A DNA stretch of 64,000 nt from Narthecium ossifragum (GCA_963920575.1 OY986966.1:11138048-11202047), one strand, 5' to 3'. Shown: positions 1 to 11,485, counted from the stretch's first letter. Program-made: numbers and translations. The notes: generated from the letters alone by a model not told the origin.

Positions 1-455
1 ACGAACAACTGGGGGCTACTGCAGAAGAGCTGGTACCCGTACATGCAAACGCAGCCCGGATAGGAGTGAGCACTAAGCTCAGCAGGGTTCTACTCTACGA
101 CACACACAAGGAAGGCAACAACAACTGAACCAACTCTGTGCCAAGTACTGAGGTCTACAAAGGACCCCGTAAATCCCGTCAATAACCCGAAGGGTACCTG
201 TCCAAAGTACGTCCCTCCGACAGCCACTGTTCAAGGATGGACCACCTCCGACAATCCCTGACACATGATGGACATGACGATACCAGTAGGACACCCCTCT
301 CCAAGCGGGATCTCCACACTTGGCGGAACTACCGTGGTTATGACAACCAACTCTCAGCACTCAAAGCAACAGAGCAAACACGACCTCTAGACTCCAACTC
401 AAAAGCTAAGGCTTGCCAGGGAGCCCATAAATCCCATCGATACCCCTAGGGTTCC
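1..455 (-). mobile_element. LTR B, first part (interrupted by element A)
   Basis: The sequence matches the U5-side part of the LTRs found elsewhere in the window, for example 36050-36230: the 'gagtgagcactaagctcag' block, then 'aagggtacctgtcc' and the 'gacagccactg' block. It runs to the GTTCC target site at 451-455 and resumes after element A at 10332, ending at 11816. The true end of this LTR lies left of the window. Whether it is a solo LTR or belongs to a larger element cannot be decided here. Confidence 0.75.
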
Positions 456-2085
456 TGTCACACCCCGACCCAGAAAGCCCATCCAGGACGGCGCGTGAGG
501 GTTCCTATCACTATTCATCTTCAATCGGCGCGATACAAAGCGGAAAAGACGGACAATTTAAACAATTGTATTCCAGAGGCGAAACAGATTCAATTTATAT
601 AACATCAAGTTGTACAGTTACAAAATTCCATTCTAAGACTTCCAAGGTAAAGATATAATACATGATTTCAAAATCCTCAAAATGTTTACAACAACATATA
701 TATATCAAAATGTACAACAGATAATCCTCCAGCAACCTCAAGCGCCTTTGGATGTACTCGCGCCGCCAAAGGCCGATCCTGCCGGCTCCACCGAAGAAGA
801 ACTGCCGCCTGCACCTGCAAACGCAGCCCGGGTAGGAGTGAGCGATAACCTCAGTAGGGTTCTACTCTACGGCACAATGAAAAAAGAGGAAAACAACAAC
901 AGTGTTGTCTCCCAGCCTAAGTCTAACGGATGCCACAGGTCCCATAACCTAGTTAATGTCCCAAGGGCTCCTATCATGAAACCTCTCTCCTGAACAAGTT
1001 ACCAGGAGGCCAAGGAACAGTAACATGCAAGATCACCCTTACCCAAGCTGGATTACCAAGCCTTGGGGAACCACGTCGGGAACACATAAACATCCATCCT
1101 TAGCACTCGGCTTTGGAAGACAACACGACCTCTAAACCTCAAACACTTATCAGAGTCAACTATCGCAAATCCTCAACAACAAGGGATTTCGATTTAATAC
1201 AATCACACCCTAATCCTGACTACCCATCCATGATCCTAAGGCTATATCCGAGCTACCCGAGAGCCTCGGATCGGCGACCCAAACCATCGCCCTCCTAACC
1301 TCAAATGCTTCTAATGCACACAATGCATGATCTTAGGCAAACATCTATCCTAGATGTCTCTACATGTCACATCATCAGTTACAAGTCCAACAGATATACA
1401 ATAGCCCTCGGCACTCGCCGGCAAGAGGCTAAGGTTCCACAATTCCTCATTAGCTAGCACTCATAGCTAGCTAATGGCTAAGCACACCATTAAGCAATTA
1501 ATAATATCTAAACATGTATTTAAAGGCAAGTCACAACATCGATTTATTCAAGGAAAATCAATATGCAATCCAAACCTTAATCTCAATGGAATTCCCGTGA
1601 AAACTTCATGAACAAGTCGGGTAGAAACACCTACTTGAGCAAGTCGGGTAGCTCCTCCACGCGTCCCGCTGGTCAAGCCGTCAAGATCCGAGCTCCGAAG
1701 CCCAAGTCTCCAAACCCTAGCTCAGCCGAAGGAGAGGGAAGGGAAGAAAACGACAGGAGAAGGAGAGAAGGAAAGAGAAGAAAGGGACAGGGCTTATATA
1801 GAAAACCCGGATCTATCTCAGCCGTCCAATTCGATCTTTCCCGATCGAGCTCCGATCCTCTGATCGGACACACCCTAGGGATTCTAATCAAACACATACA
1901 TCAATCCAAAGCAGTGTGTGGAACGCGGGTGTGAAACCGACCACCAGAGGGCATATTTACCAAAATGCCCCCGGGGCCCAAACCGCCACACGATCGCCCG
2001 ATCGTGCCCGACGCGGAGCCAAACCAACAGGAAACCGGCTCTCGACCCACGCGGTCGATCCAGGTCTGAGGGACGGGCCCTCACA
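456..2085 (-). repeat. Element A 3' LTR (deleted form)
   Basis: On the plus strand it starts TGTCACACCCCGACCC and ends CCCTCACA. It is collinear with the 5' LTR (7911-10326) but lacks about 0.8 kb, equivalent to roughly 9060-9860, which is the segment carrying the GGTCGATC palindrome array. The joint is near 1607-1615, inside 'cttcatgaacaagtcgg'. Solo LTR M (25896-28458) has the segment, so loss from this copy is the simpler reading. Confidence 0.9.
1793..1800 (-). promoter_or_regulatory. TATA box of element A 3' LTR
   Basis: TATATAAG on the minus strand, at the same place as 10034-10041 in the 5' LTR and in the usual position for the U3/R boundary. Function is inferred from sequence and position only. 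Confidence 0.5.
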
Positions 2086-2189
2086 ACCTAACAATCTTAA
2101 AAAGAATTTCGTCCCGAAATTCAAGGTTGAAGCCGGGGGAAAACAAACATCTAGGCCTACCTGCACTAACAAGGCTACAACTAGGGGCG

Positions 2190-2884
2190 CCAACGCCCAT
2201 AACAAGGAACTACCTGAAGAGGTGAACAGTCGGGGAAACTCTCGACGCATGCGATCCTCTCGCTCCCAAGTCAGACTCTCTGCACTGCCATGTCTCCACC
2301 TGACCATGACTAACGGTAACGATCTGCCTCTCAGTACTTGATCCCGTCTGTCCATGATCTGTACTGGCTGCTCTATGTAGGTGGCGTCCTCCTCAACCTT
2401 GAGGTCGTCGTGTCTGATCACGTGAGAAGGATCTGGAATATACTTCCTCAGCATAGACACGTGGAAGGTGGGGTGAACTGCTGACATGTGCGGAGGTAGA
2501 GCTAACTGGTAGGCGATTGCTCCAACGCGCCTGACGATCTCAAAAGGACCTGTGAACCTCGGCACTAGATTGCCCCTGCTACCAAACCTGATCGACCCTC
2601 TGCGCGGGGACACCTTCAGTAGCACTCTGTCGCCAACTGCGAACTCCAGGGGTCGTCGCCTGCGGTCTGCGTAGCTCTTCTGCCTGCTCTGCGCTGTCAG
2701 AAGCCTCTGCCTGATCTGAGCCAACCTCTCTGACGATTGTCTGATGATGTCCGGACCGGTAAGGGACGCCTCCCTCAGTCCAACACACCGGTGAGCGACA
2801 CGGTCTGCCATACAACGCCTCAAAGGGTGCAAAACCCAAACTGGCCTGGAAACTGTTGTTGTAGGCAAACTCCACCAAAGTCAC
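2190..2884 (-). pseudogene. Element A integrase C-terminus and chromodomain
   Basis: The minus strand encodes the end of the integrase core (TLVEFAYNNSF, from 2884), then a shift of frame near 2770. After that come the GPFEI (GPY/F-like) module (RFTGPFEIVRRVGAIAYQL) and the HPTFHVSMLRKY motif. The C-terminal chromodomain-like module follows, starting around ATYIEQP and continuing through LPLVMVRWRH and LTWERED. This is the Tekay/Del-type tail thought to steer integration to chromatin. The reading frame stays open past the domain and runs into the LTR as far as 1957, so the native stop is not obvious. The frameshift and an upstream stop (2891-2893) make it a pseudogene. Confidence 0.88.
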
Positions 2885-2893
2885 GTGCTGCTC

Positions 2894-3730
2894 TCAAGTA
2901 CCTCCAGCGTCTAGCACACATGCTCTGAGCATGTCCTCCAAGATCTGGATAGTCCGCTCTGATTGTCCGTCTGTCTGAGGGTGGAAATCTGTGCTGAACG
3001 TCAGTGATGTCCCCAAGGAGTCCTGGAAACTGCTCCAGAACCTGCCGGTGAACCTGGGATCTCTGTCTGACACTATCGACACTGGGATGCCTTGCAGTCG
3101 TACCACCTCGTCGATGTACCTCTGGCTCAGTTTGGCAACTGGATCTATCGTCCTCATGGGGAGGAAATGAGCCGATTTGGTCAGTCGATCGACGATGACC
3201 CAAATCGCATCATTCCCCCTCGGTGACCTGGGTAGCCCGGTGACAAAGTCCATAGCTATATGTTCCCACATCCACTCCGGCACGGGAAGTGGCTGCAACA
3301 AACCTGGGGTCCGCCTGTGCTCTGCCTTCACCTTCTGACAGGTGAGGCATCTGGAAACAAACTCAGCTACTGACCTCTTCATCCCGCACCACCAGAACTG
3401 CCGGCGTAGGTCGTGGTACATCTTGGTGCTCCCGGGGTGAACGGCGAAGCAGGAGTGGTGGAACTCGTGAAGGATCTCCTCTCGCAACGCCGAGTCCGCT
3501 GGAACTGCAACTCTGCCTCTGAAGAGTAGACCACTGTCTGCTGACACTGTCCAGCCCTCAACCGCGTGCTCGGTGCCGACCGCCACACGGGTCTCCACGA
3601 GCTCTGGGTCTCCAGCCTGTGCCTCGATCACCCTGGCCAAAAGAACTGGAATGTTGCTAACAGCATACAGGAAACCACCTATCGCCCGGTCCTCAAAGTC
3701 CAGCCCAAACTGACTGACTGTCTCTAGCAT
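2894..3730 (-). pseudogene. Element A integrase (zinc-binding and catalytic core)
   Basis: The 278-codon open frame contains the HHCC zinc-binding module (HEFHHSCF, then CLTCQKVK). The catalytic DDE triad is visible as MDFVTGLP, VSDRDPRF and GQSERTIQ. Integrase inserts the cDNA into the host chromosome. The frame stops at 2891-2893 where the family has a tryptophan (before EQHVTLVEF), consistent with TGG to TGA. The next part continues in the same frame. Upstream it is separated from the RNase H frame by a stop near 3745. Confidence 0.9.
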
Positions 3731-3745
3731 CTGCCACTGCCGAGC

Positions 3746-4570
3746 TTACATAGCTGCCAAGGTCACTCTGCTGTCTCTGGTCTGTCTGCTGAGAGCGTCT
3801 GCTACGACATTTGCCTTACCAGGGTGGTAATGCAACTCGAAGTCGTAGTACTCTAGAAGCTCCATCCACCGCCGCTGCCTGAGGTTGAGGTCACGCTGGG
3901 TAAACACATGCCTCAAACTCTTATGATCAGAGTACACCGAGAACCGCTCACCGTAGAGGTAGTGCCGCCACGTCTTCAGATCGAAGACAACCGCTGCAAG
4001 CTCAAGATCGTGGACTGGATAGTTCCTCTCATGGGCCTTCAGCTGCCTGGAACCATAGGCCACCACGTGGCCCTCCTGCATAAGCTCACAGCCTAGACCC
4101 TCCCCACTGGCGTCGCAATAGACACCGTAGCCGACGCCTGGCTCTGGAACTATAAGGATCGATGCACTCGTCAACCTGGTCCTCAACTGGGTGAAAGCCT
4201 GCTCACAAGCCTCGTCCCAAACAAATGGGACCGCCTTCTGTGTCAACCTGGTCAGCGGCCCTGCAACCCTGGAGAAGTCCCGCACGAACCTCCGGTAGTA
4301 ACCCGCCAAGCCGAGGAAGCTGCGGACCTCGAACACTGTCGCCGGTCTCTGCCACTGTAGCACTGCCTCGATCTTGGCCGGATCAACTGAAATACCTTCC
4401 GCTGACACCACGTGCCCCAGAAACTGCACCTCAGGAAGCCAGAACTTACATTTGGAGGCCTTGGCATATAGCCTATGCCCCCTCAACAACTGCAACATTG
4501 CCCTCAGATGCTGCCCGTGCTCCTCCGCGGTACGTGAGTAGACTAGGATGTCGTCAACGAAAACCACCAC
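3746..4570 (-). pseudogene. Element A reverse transcriptase (palm end, thumb) and RNase H
   Basis: The 274-codon frame begins at the reverse-transcriptase active-site strand ([11 protein letters not shown], the YxDD-box equivalent). It passes through the connection ([12 protein letters not shown]) into RNase H, with the first catalytic Asp in [10 protein letters not shown], Glu in HDLELAAVV, and Asp in YSDHKSLRH. It ends in the typical [14 protein letters not shown] tail. It shares its frame with the upstream palm segment but is cut from it by an in-frame TGA near 4586, where the family has a coding residue (RVF-stop-PYLDQF). Confidence 0.92.
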
Positions 4571-4588
4571 GAACTGATCTAAGTACGG

Positions 4589-5479
4589 TCAGAAGACCCT
4601 CTGCATCAGATCCATGAACGCCGCTGGTGCGTTCGTCAAGCCGAACGGCATCACCGTGAACTCGTACAACCTGTACCTCGTACAGAAAGCCGTCTTCGGG
4701 ATGTCGCAATCCCGAATCCGCAACTGGTGATAGCCGGTACGGAGATCGATCTTCGAAAAGACCGAAGAGCCTCGGAGCTGGTCGAACAAGTCATCGATCC
4801 TCGGCATCGGATACTTGTTCTTCACCGTCACCCTGTTCAGCTTCCTGTAATCAATGCAAAGTTGAAACGTACCGTCCTTCTTCTTTGTGAACAATACAGG
4901 AGCTGCCCAAGGTGACGTGCTGGGACGGATGAAACCTCTGCCGATCAACCCGTCCAGCTGGACCCTCAGCTCCCTTCTGCTCTGCTGGTGCCATCCTGAA
5001 AGCTGGCAGAGAGATCGGCCCGGTACCCGGTACAAGATCTATCTGGAAGTCTACTGCTCTGGAAGGAGGAAGGCCCGGTAACTCGTCTGGGAAGACATAA
5101 GCAAACTCACAAACCACTGCAGGCAAATTGCCCTCTCGACTGCCCTCTGCAGCGAACAAGGAAAGGCGCGCCAATAAAGCTGACAGTTGGCCCTCGCGCC
5201 TGGGAAAGCAACCAAACAAGAGGGAATCGGTCGACTGGCGATCCCCCAACAGAACGAAACGAGCGCCGTCAGGTGTCCAAGCAGTCACCCTACGACGCCC
5301 ACAGTCGATGACGGCTCGGTATGAAGTCAGCCAATCCATACCGAGAATCACGTCGAACCCGACCATGTCTAGCACCCGAAGGTCTAGAAAGACACGGAGG
5401 CCCCCAACCTCCAACTCGCAGGAACGGCAGATCAGCTCAACACGAGCCCCTCCGTCGACGGGTGTGTCTAAGTGTAGTG
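4589..5479 (-). pseudogene. Element A protease C-terminus and reverse-transcriptase fingers/palm
   Basis: After the solo-LTR interruption the protease resumes (LHLDTPVDGG, then GFDVILGMDWL). It leads through FPDELPGLPPSR into the start of reverse transcriptase. Around 5000 the reading frame changes: the first part is in one frame to AFRMAPAEQ, and the next frame carries [24 protein letters not shown] and [12 protein letters not shown]. These are classic Ty3 RT blocks. The frameshift and the terminal TGA make it non-functional. Removing the inserted solo LTR and one target-site copy would make the protease continuous. Confidence 0.9.
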
Positions 5480-5484
5480 TGACT

Positions 5485-7284
5485 TGATGTCGCTCAAATG
5501 TGTCACGCACAGCGGTCGCGGTGCAGTACAGCATAAGAGAGGTCGAATCCCACAGAGAGACAAGCAGAAAGGATCCAGAAACACAGATAATAATATATTG
5601 AAGACAATCAAGAAAGCTAACTAAATTAAATTAGATAAAGGATTAATGATAATGTAATGTTAACTAAAGATATCATGCTTTTGAATGAGGCTAGGCTTCA
5701 GGAATCACTTAACTCGGATTTAGGTTCTTCTCTTCTCAATGGTTCATATGGTACTCAGTTAAGGGATTCACATCCCAATCACCTTAACCGGAAGATATAG
5801 AATTATGAATCTGATAAAATATATAAATGTCTCTTCCTACGATTGGTTCTTCCTTTTTATAGATCTAACTTCATCCAACCAAACCTAAGAATACACGATA
5901 CCGGCTGTCACTACAGGCAACGCGCAGCAAAAGTTCATCGGGACAAAGCCCTAACTCTAACCGGATCTCTAAGAATACACAATACCAACTCTCACAATCG
6001 GCAATGCATAGCAAAGATCTCACGGTATAGAGCCCCAACCTTATCTAACCAGATCCCTAAGAATACATAATACCAGCTGTCACTACGGGCAATGCATAGC
6101 AAAGGTCTCACGAGACTCGGTAGGAGAATCAAAGGAGATAACTATGGGATCACAATATCATAAAAGAAGCATGACCGGATTTATAATAATGTTTAACCAC
6201 AAAGCAATCTGTGAAGATCCAATACATAAGAAGAGTTTAACAATAAAGATTAAAAACTATGAACCATTGTTGGAGAAGAAGCCCTAGTCCTCGCTAGATA
6301 ATTCGTCCGCCATGCCCGCGGATTACTCGGCCATGGATGGGGATTCCTTCATCTTCTTCCCTTAGGAAACGTTCAGAAAGAGCCTCCAAAAACGTCCAAG
6401 AAGCCCCCCTCAAACCCTAGAAAGAGTCCTATTTATAGCCCCAAAGTCTCTCCATCAACGGATTTGATCTAAACCGTTGATTTAATTCACTGGGAACGTC
6501 CGATCGATCCTTCTCGGGGTGCTGGATTGATCGGATGCGTTAAAATCTTCAACTTCTAACTTCGCCCGTGTCCGATCGATCGGACTAAGGGAGTCGGATC
6601 GATTTCATAAAAATCCTCCGTCTCTGGCTATTCCCGAGTCCGATCGATGGATGGATCCATCAAACTGTGTTCCTCTAAAAAGCATACGTTCTGTCACCCT
6701 TTAATTCCCAAGTCCGATCGATCGAATTATGAGTGTTGGATCGATCAGTTGAGTAAAAATCCGCTGTTTTTGGCTTTTTCCGAGTCCGATCGATCGGACC
6801 ATTGGTGTCGGATCGATCGGACCCCATAGGAGGGATGGATGGATCGATCGGACCATGTTCAGCCAAAAAACACATGTTCTGTCACATTTCTGCGTGGTCC
6901 GATCGATCGGCGGATCGCTCGGACATCCAGCTTATTTTCCTTTCTGCCATTCAGACTGCGCCATCGGTACTGAAATTGCCGTAACTTCCTCTAGGAAACT
7001 CGGAATCACGAACCGTAAAATTCTCCAGAATCTAGACTTCAAGAGCTTTCCAACCATATACGGAACATCATCTAGTTCTTCATGAGCAAGTACAGATTAA
7101 TTTTTGAAGTTGATTCATATACTCTTTTCAGCTTCTTTTAGCTCCAATTTCCTGCATTTTCCAAACAACCATGTGAAGCAACATATAGATGTAAAAATAG
7201 TAATAAAGATGTTGATTAAGGATAATAATCTAGCAATTGAGATGGTTATAAGACTGTTCAGAGTGCACTTTCATGCACTCATCA
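5485..7284 (-). mobile_element. Solo LTR T1 (TGATG...CATCA family) inside element A protease
   Basis: An 1800-bp insertion begins TGATG and ends CATCA, flanked by a perfect 5-bp TSD TGACT (5480-5484 and 7285-7289). It splits the protease between PLGVT and LHLDTP. The minus strand near its left end reads CTCTGTGGGATTCGACC. Similar text occurs near LTR 3' ends of Tat/Athila-like elements; I infer that affinity from memory and rate it modest. A minus-strand TATAAATA-type box lies near 6430, and an array of TCCGATCGATCGGA-type palindromes lies upstream of it. No coding domain is visible. Confidence 0.85.
6490..6915. repeat. TCCGATCGATCGGA palindrome array
   Basis: At least eight copies or variants of the palindrome core (C)CGATCGATCGG are scattered over about 420 bp of solo LTR T1, for example near 6505, 6570, 6715, 6787, 6810 and 6900. 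Some are paired (6784-6820). The array lies upstream of the minus-strand TATA-like box near 6430, the same relative position as in the unrelated LTR family around it. Confidence 0.8.
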
Positions 7285-7910
7285 TGACTCCAAGTGGCTC
7301 AGTCTCTAGCCCTAGCGATGCCACACAGTCGCTAGCTACAAAGGAATGAGACGTCCCAGAATCTATCAGAACATCTACAAATGAACTGAAATGCTGGAAG
7401 GTACCTCTGAGAACAGGAGGGTCAACTGGAGCTGGTGGAAGTGCTAGAGCCTGCTGGGGTGGCGGGTACTGGTAAGGCTGAAAGGGTGGCTGAACAAAGT
7501 CTGGGTGCTCGCGGTCTGGAAGTGCGTACACTCCCCCTCTGGGTCCGCCTCGACCTCCGCCGCGACCTCTGCCTCTCCCGGCTCCCGGTGTCCGCCAACC
7601 TCCGCCTGCTCCGCCACGGGCGAACTGTGCCCTCAACGTCAGACAGTCTCTGCGAAAGTGCCCCGTCTGCCGGCATTCGAAGCACACAGGAGGTCCAAGC
7701 GCTAGCTGCTGGCTCTGGCCTCCCCCGGACGTCTGCCCCTGAGGCCCAGCCGGAAGAAGCGGCTGGCCTCCCTGCCTGGGCTGCTGCAGGAGCCGAGGCC
7801 CAGGGCAGTCCAGCCTGCGTCGTCTACGAGCACCAGTGGCGGAGGACATCCACAGAGAGTAGCTCAGGGCAGAGGAGGTTCGTGGAGGCAGCAGAGGTAC
7901 CCACGACGCC
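7285..7910 (-). pseudogene. Element A gag C-terminus (zinc knuckle) and protease active site
   Basis: The minus-strand frame carries the nucleocapsid zinc knuckle CFECRQTGHFRRDC (C-x2-C-x4-H-x4-C) and a Gly/Arg-rich linker. It then has the aspartic protease active-site region LIDSGTSHSFV. It is cut at the left by solo LTR T1 and at the right directly by the 5' LTR, so the capsid part of gag and the leader are missing. Confidence 0.9.
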
Positions 7911-9144
7911 AGTCACACCCCGACCCAGAAAACCCATCCAGGACGGGCGTGAGGGTTCCTATCACTATTCATCTTCAATCGGCGCGATACAAGGCGGAAA
8001 AGACGGATAATTTAAACAATTGTATTCTAGAGGCGAAACAGATTCAATTTATATAACATCAAGTTGTACAGTTACAAAATTCCATTCTAAGACTTCCAAG
8101 GTAAAGATATACATGATTCCAAAATCCTCAAAATGTTTACAACAACATATATATATATCAAAATGTACAATAGATAATCCTCCAGCAACCTCAAGCGCCT
8201 CTGGATGTACTCGCGCCGCCAAAGGCCAATCCTGCCGGCTCCACCGAAGAAGAACTGCCGCCTGCACCTGCAAACGCAGCCCGGGTAGGAGTGAGCGATA
8301 AGCTCAGTAGGGTTCTATTCTACGACACACTGAAAGGAGGAAAACAACAACAGTGTTGTCTCCCAGCCTAAGTCTAACGGATGTCACGGGTCCCATAACC
8401 CAGTTGATGTCCCAAGAGCTCCTGTCATGAAACCTCTCTCCTGAACAAGTTACCAGGAGGCCAAGTAACAGTAACATGCAAGATCACCCTTACCCAAGCT
8501 GGAATACCAAGCCTTGGGGAACCACGTCGGGAACACATCAACATCCATCCTTAGCACTCGGCTTTAGAAGACAACACGACCTCTAAACCTCAAACACTGA
8601 TCAGAGTCAACTATCGCAAATCCTCAACAACAAGGGATTTCGATTTAATACAATCACACCCTAATCCTGACTACCCATCCACGGTCCTAAGGCTAGATCC
8701 GAGCTACCCGAGAGTCTCGGATCGGCGACCCAAACCATCGCCCGCCTAACCTCAAATGCCTCTAATGCACACAATGCATGATCTTAGGCAAACATCTATC
8801 CTAGATGTCTCTACATGTCACATCATCAGTTACAAGTTCAATAGATATACAATAGCCCTCGACACTCGCCGGCAAGAGGCTAAGGTTCCACAATTCCTCA
8901 TTAGCTAGCACTCATAGCTAGCTAATGGCTAAGCACACCATTAAGCAATTAATAATATCTAAACATGTATTTAAAGGCAAGCCACAACATCGATTTATTC
9001 AAGGAAAATCAATATGCAATCCAAACCTTAATCTCAATGAAATTCCCGTGAAAACTTCATGAAATCCACATACACACTTCCCAACATGTTTAGATGTTAA
9101 TCACAAATCAAATCCATCCAAGAAAAGCCAGAAAACCAAGTCCA

Positions 9145-9505
9145 AGGGGTCACGGTCGATCCGGGGATCGACCGTGAGACCACGGACGATGTCACGGTCG
9201 ATCCGGAGATCGACCGTGAGACCCAGGCGAAGAAAACCAAGGGCGACGGTCGATCCACTCATCGACCCTGAGAAGCCCAAAACTAAACAGCGCCTGACGG
9301 TCGATGTGACGGTCGATCCATGCATCGACCCTGGGAAGCTAAAATCCCGACAGAGCCCGACGGTCGATGCGACGGTCGATCCGACGGTCGACCGCCAGGC
9401 CCAAAAAGAGTAAAACGATATTTGAAGGTCGATGCACCGATCGACCGTCGAGCCCCGAAGGAGCGTATCAACGCTTGACGGTCGATGCACCGATCGACCG
9501 TCGAG
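9145..9505. repeat. CGGTCGATC/GATCGACCG palindrome array (leader of A 5' LTR)
   Basis: Repeated inverted pairs of CGGTCGATC and GATCGACCG with 4-10 bp loops, for example near 9150, 9200, 9250 and 9490. Each pair can form a short stem-loop. The array sits about 0.5-0.9 kb downstream of the minus-strand TATA box, so it would lie in the transcribed leader. Its counterpart is missing from the deleted 3' LTR. Confidence 0.85.
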
Positions 9506-10033
9506 CCTCTGGCACAATTCCTCAGAACAGTGCCGGAAATCCAATTTCTTGGATTTCAAGGATCAAATCAAGATGGAATTAGATGAGATTTTGCAAGCAA
9601 GTGTATTTAACAATGGGGAAGCTAATGGAATGAAGAAATCCAGTTTTTGACGGTTAAATCTCCTACCTAGGTCCAAATGGACGAAAAATGACAAAACGAC
9701 GATAATACGGAAACGAACCGTTAGAATACGGAATTTGCAAAGTAGGAATACAGCAATAGAACTACACCACATGCACAAGGAGCTACAAAGCATTCTAACA
9801 TGTATTCCTACAGCGAAAGTACATAAAACCTATCCTAGGAGAACCCGATCCTAAGATCGAGGTAGAAACACCTACTTGAGCAAGTAGGGTAGCTCCTCCA
9901 CGCGTCCCGCTGGTCAAGCCGTCAAGATTCGAGCTCCGAAGCCCAAGTCTCCAAACCCTAGCTCAGCCGAAGGAGAGGGAAGGGAAGAAAATGACAGGAG
10001 AAGGAGAGAAGGAAAGAGAAGAAAGGGACAGGG

Positions 10034-10041
10034 CTTATATA
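10034..10041 (-). promoter_or_regulatory. TATA box of element A 5' LTR
   Basis: TATATAAG on the minus strand, preceded upstream (to the right) by a run of CGATC-containing sequence up to 10110. It is the likely core promoter of element A, inferred from sequence and conserved position. Confidence 0.55.
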
Positions 10042-10887
10042 GAAAATCCGGATCTATCTCAGCCGTCCAATTCGATCTTTCCCGATCGAGCTCCGATCCT
10101 CCGATCGGACGCACCCTAGGGATTCTAATCAAACACATACATCAATCCAAAGCAGTGTGTGGAACGCGGGTGTGAAACCGAACACCAGAGGGCATATTTA
10201 CCAAAATGCCCCCGGGGCCCAAACCGCCACACGATCGCCCGATCGTGCCCGACGCGGAGCCAAACCAACAGGAAACCGGCTCTCGACCCACGCGGTCGAG
10301 CCAGGTCTAAGGGACAGACCCTCACAGTTCCTGTCCATGTAACCCTCTCCAGCCACAACAAGAAGAACCTCAGCACATGTAGAACACCCTTACCCATGCT
10401 GGATACCAAGCATGACTACACATGTCGGGGTAACGACATCCACCTCTTAGCAATCGATACAGGAGTTAGATCCGAGCTACCTGAGAGCCCCGGATCGACG
10501 GTCAACCACCGCCCACGCCTAGCCTAACATGCCTCTAATGCACAAGAAAGCTAGGCAAAAACAACAGTATAAACAGGCAATAAAACAAGGGCACCCTTCA
10601 GCCCATTTATACTAAACATTCCCGAGGGTCATGACTCCCTCGGTTAACTACAAAGCGATAAAGGGCATACAGTCATCCCATTTATTCTACACAATCCCGG
10701 GAGTCATCACTCTCTCGGTTCAACCACAAAGCAGTAACAGACAGCAGTTTATAGCAATATCAATAAACATGCCATTAAAGCGGTAAACAAACTATCATGG
10801 CAAGCCCCGCGGGCAAAACCGCTAAAACCGCATACATACAAAGCCCCACGGGCAAAACAACCTCAAAAATGCATTCTGGTGCACGTT

Positions 10888-11110
10888 GGATCGATCCAAC
10901 ATACCCATGGATCGATCCGACTTGCCCTTGGATCGATCCGACTTGCCCTTGGATCGATCCAACTTGGAAAACCAAGAAAACCATTCTCGGTCACCCTCAA
11001 ACACTGTTCCTGGGAAACACTGGATCGATCCAACATACCCATGGATCGATCCAACTTTCACCAGTGAACAGACCATCTTGAGTGCAACTTGGATCGATCC
11101 AATATCCAAC
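10888..11110. repeat. GGATCGATCC palindrome array with 21-bp spacing
   Basis: Perfect GGATCGATCC decamers start at 10888, 10909, 10930 and 10951, exactly 21 bp apart, and more copies follow near 11022, 11042 and 11091. A second set with the same flavour lies at 11509-11605, upstream of the TATA box. Twenty-one base pairs is two helical turns, which puts the sites on one face of the DNA. Confidence 0.92.
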
Positions 11111-11477
11111 TGGATCAATCCCAACCAGCCCTCCGGCCAACTTTCGACGGCGATCACGGCCAAAAAACCAAACCAAACTTCACCAAACTTGGTGGGTTGG
11201 TAGATCTGATGCTTACGAAGCTACTCATGGCTTCAAAACTGGAAACCATCACTTATACATGGAGATCTACTCAAAACAAACCCGAATTCGGCGAAAACGA
11301 CGAAGAACACGAGAAAACCCAACCAAATCTGTAGGTAGAAACCCTACCTCGACAAGAGCTACTTCAATCCAAGAAGCCAAGCCTTAGATCTTCCTAAATC
11401 CTCTCAAGATTTCGCCGGATCTGGGCCCAATTGCAGCGGAATCGGAAAAAGAAAGGAGAAAGGAAGCATCGTGTCCG

Positions 11478-11485
11478 CTTTTATA
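11478..11485 (-). promoter_or_regulatory. TATA box of LTR B
   Basis: TATAAAAG on the minus strand, followed upstream by the GGATCGATCC array at 11509-11605. Core promoter by position and sequence only. Confidence 0.5.

Larger units (their letters stand above)
456..10326 (-). mobile_element. Element A: Ty3/gypsy chromovirus (Tekay/Del type), decayed
   Basis: This is a near full-length LTR retrotransposon transcribed leftwards. It is bounded by LTRs at 456-2085 (3') and 7911-10326 (5') and by a perfect 5-bp target-site duplication GTTCC (451-455 and 10327-10331). Along the minus strand the order is gag C-terminus, protease, reverse transcriptase, RNase H, integrase, chromodomain, which is the Ty3/gypsy order. 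The C-terminal chromodomain places it with chromoviruses. It cannot act alone: the PBS and the gag N-terminus are missing, because the 5' LTR abuts mid-gag at 7910/7911. There are also several stops and frameshifts, and a solo LTR lies in the protease. It inserted into LTR B. Confidence 0.93.
7911..10326 (-). repeat. Element A 5' LTR
   Basis: A 2416-bp LTR collinear with 456-2085 plus an extra ~0.8 kb. Its inner end reads AGTCACACC rather than TGTCACACC, because the deletion that removed the PBS and gag N-terminus reached the LTR edge. The outer end CTCACA is followed by the TSD GTTCC. Confidence 0.9.

Noticed and set aside
1957..2190. C-terminal extension of the element A chromodomain frame into the LTR
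   Set aside because: The open frame is read-through into non-coding LTR; the conserved protein ends near 2190.
10888..10960. Evenly spaced repeats as a CRISPR array
   Set aside because: Repeat units are only 10 bp and palindromic, spacers are about 11 bp and similar to one another, and the context is a plant LTR without cas genes.
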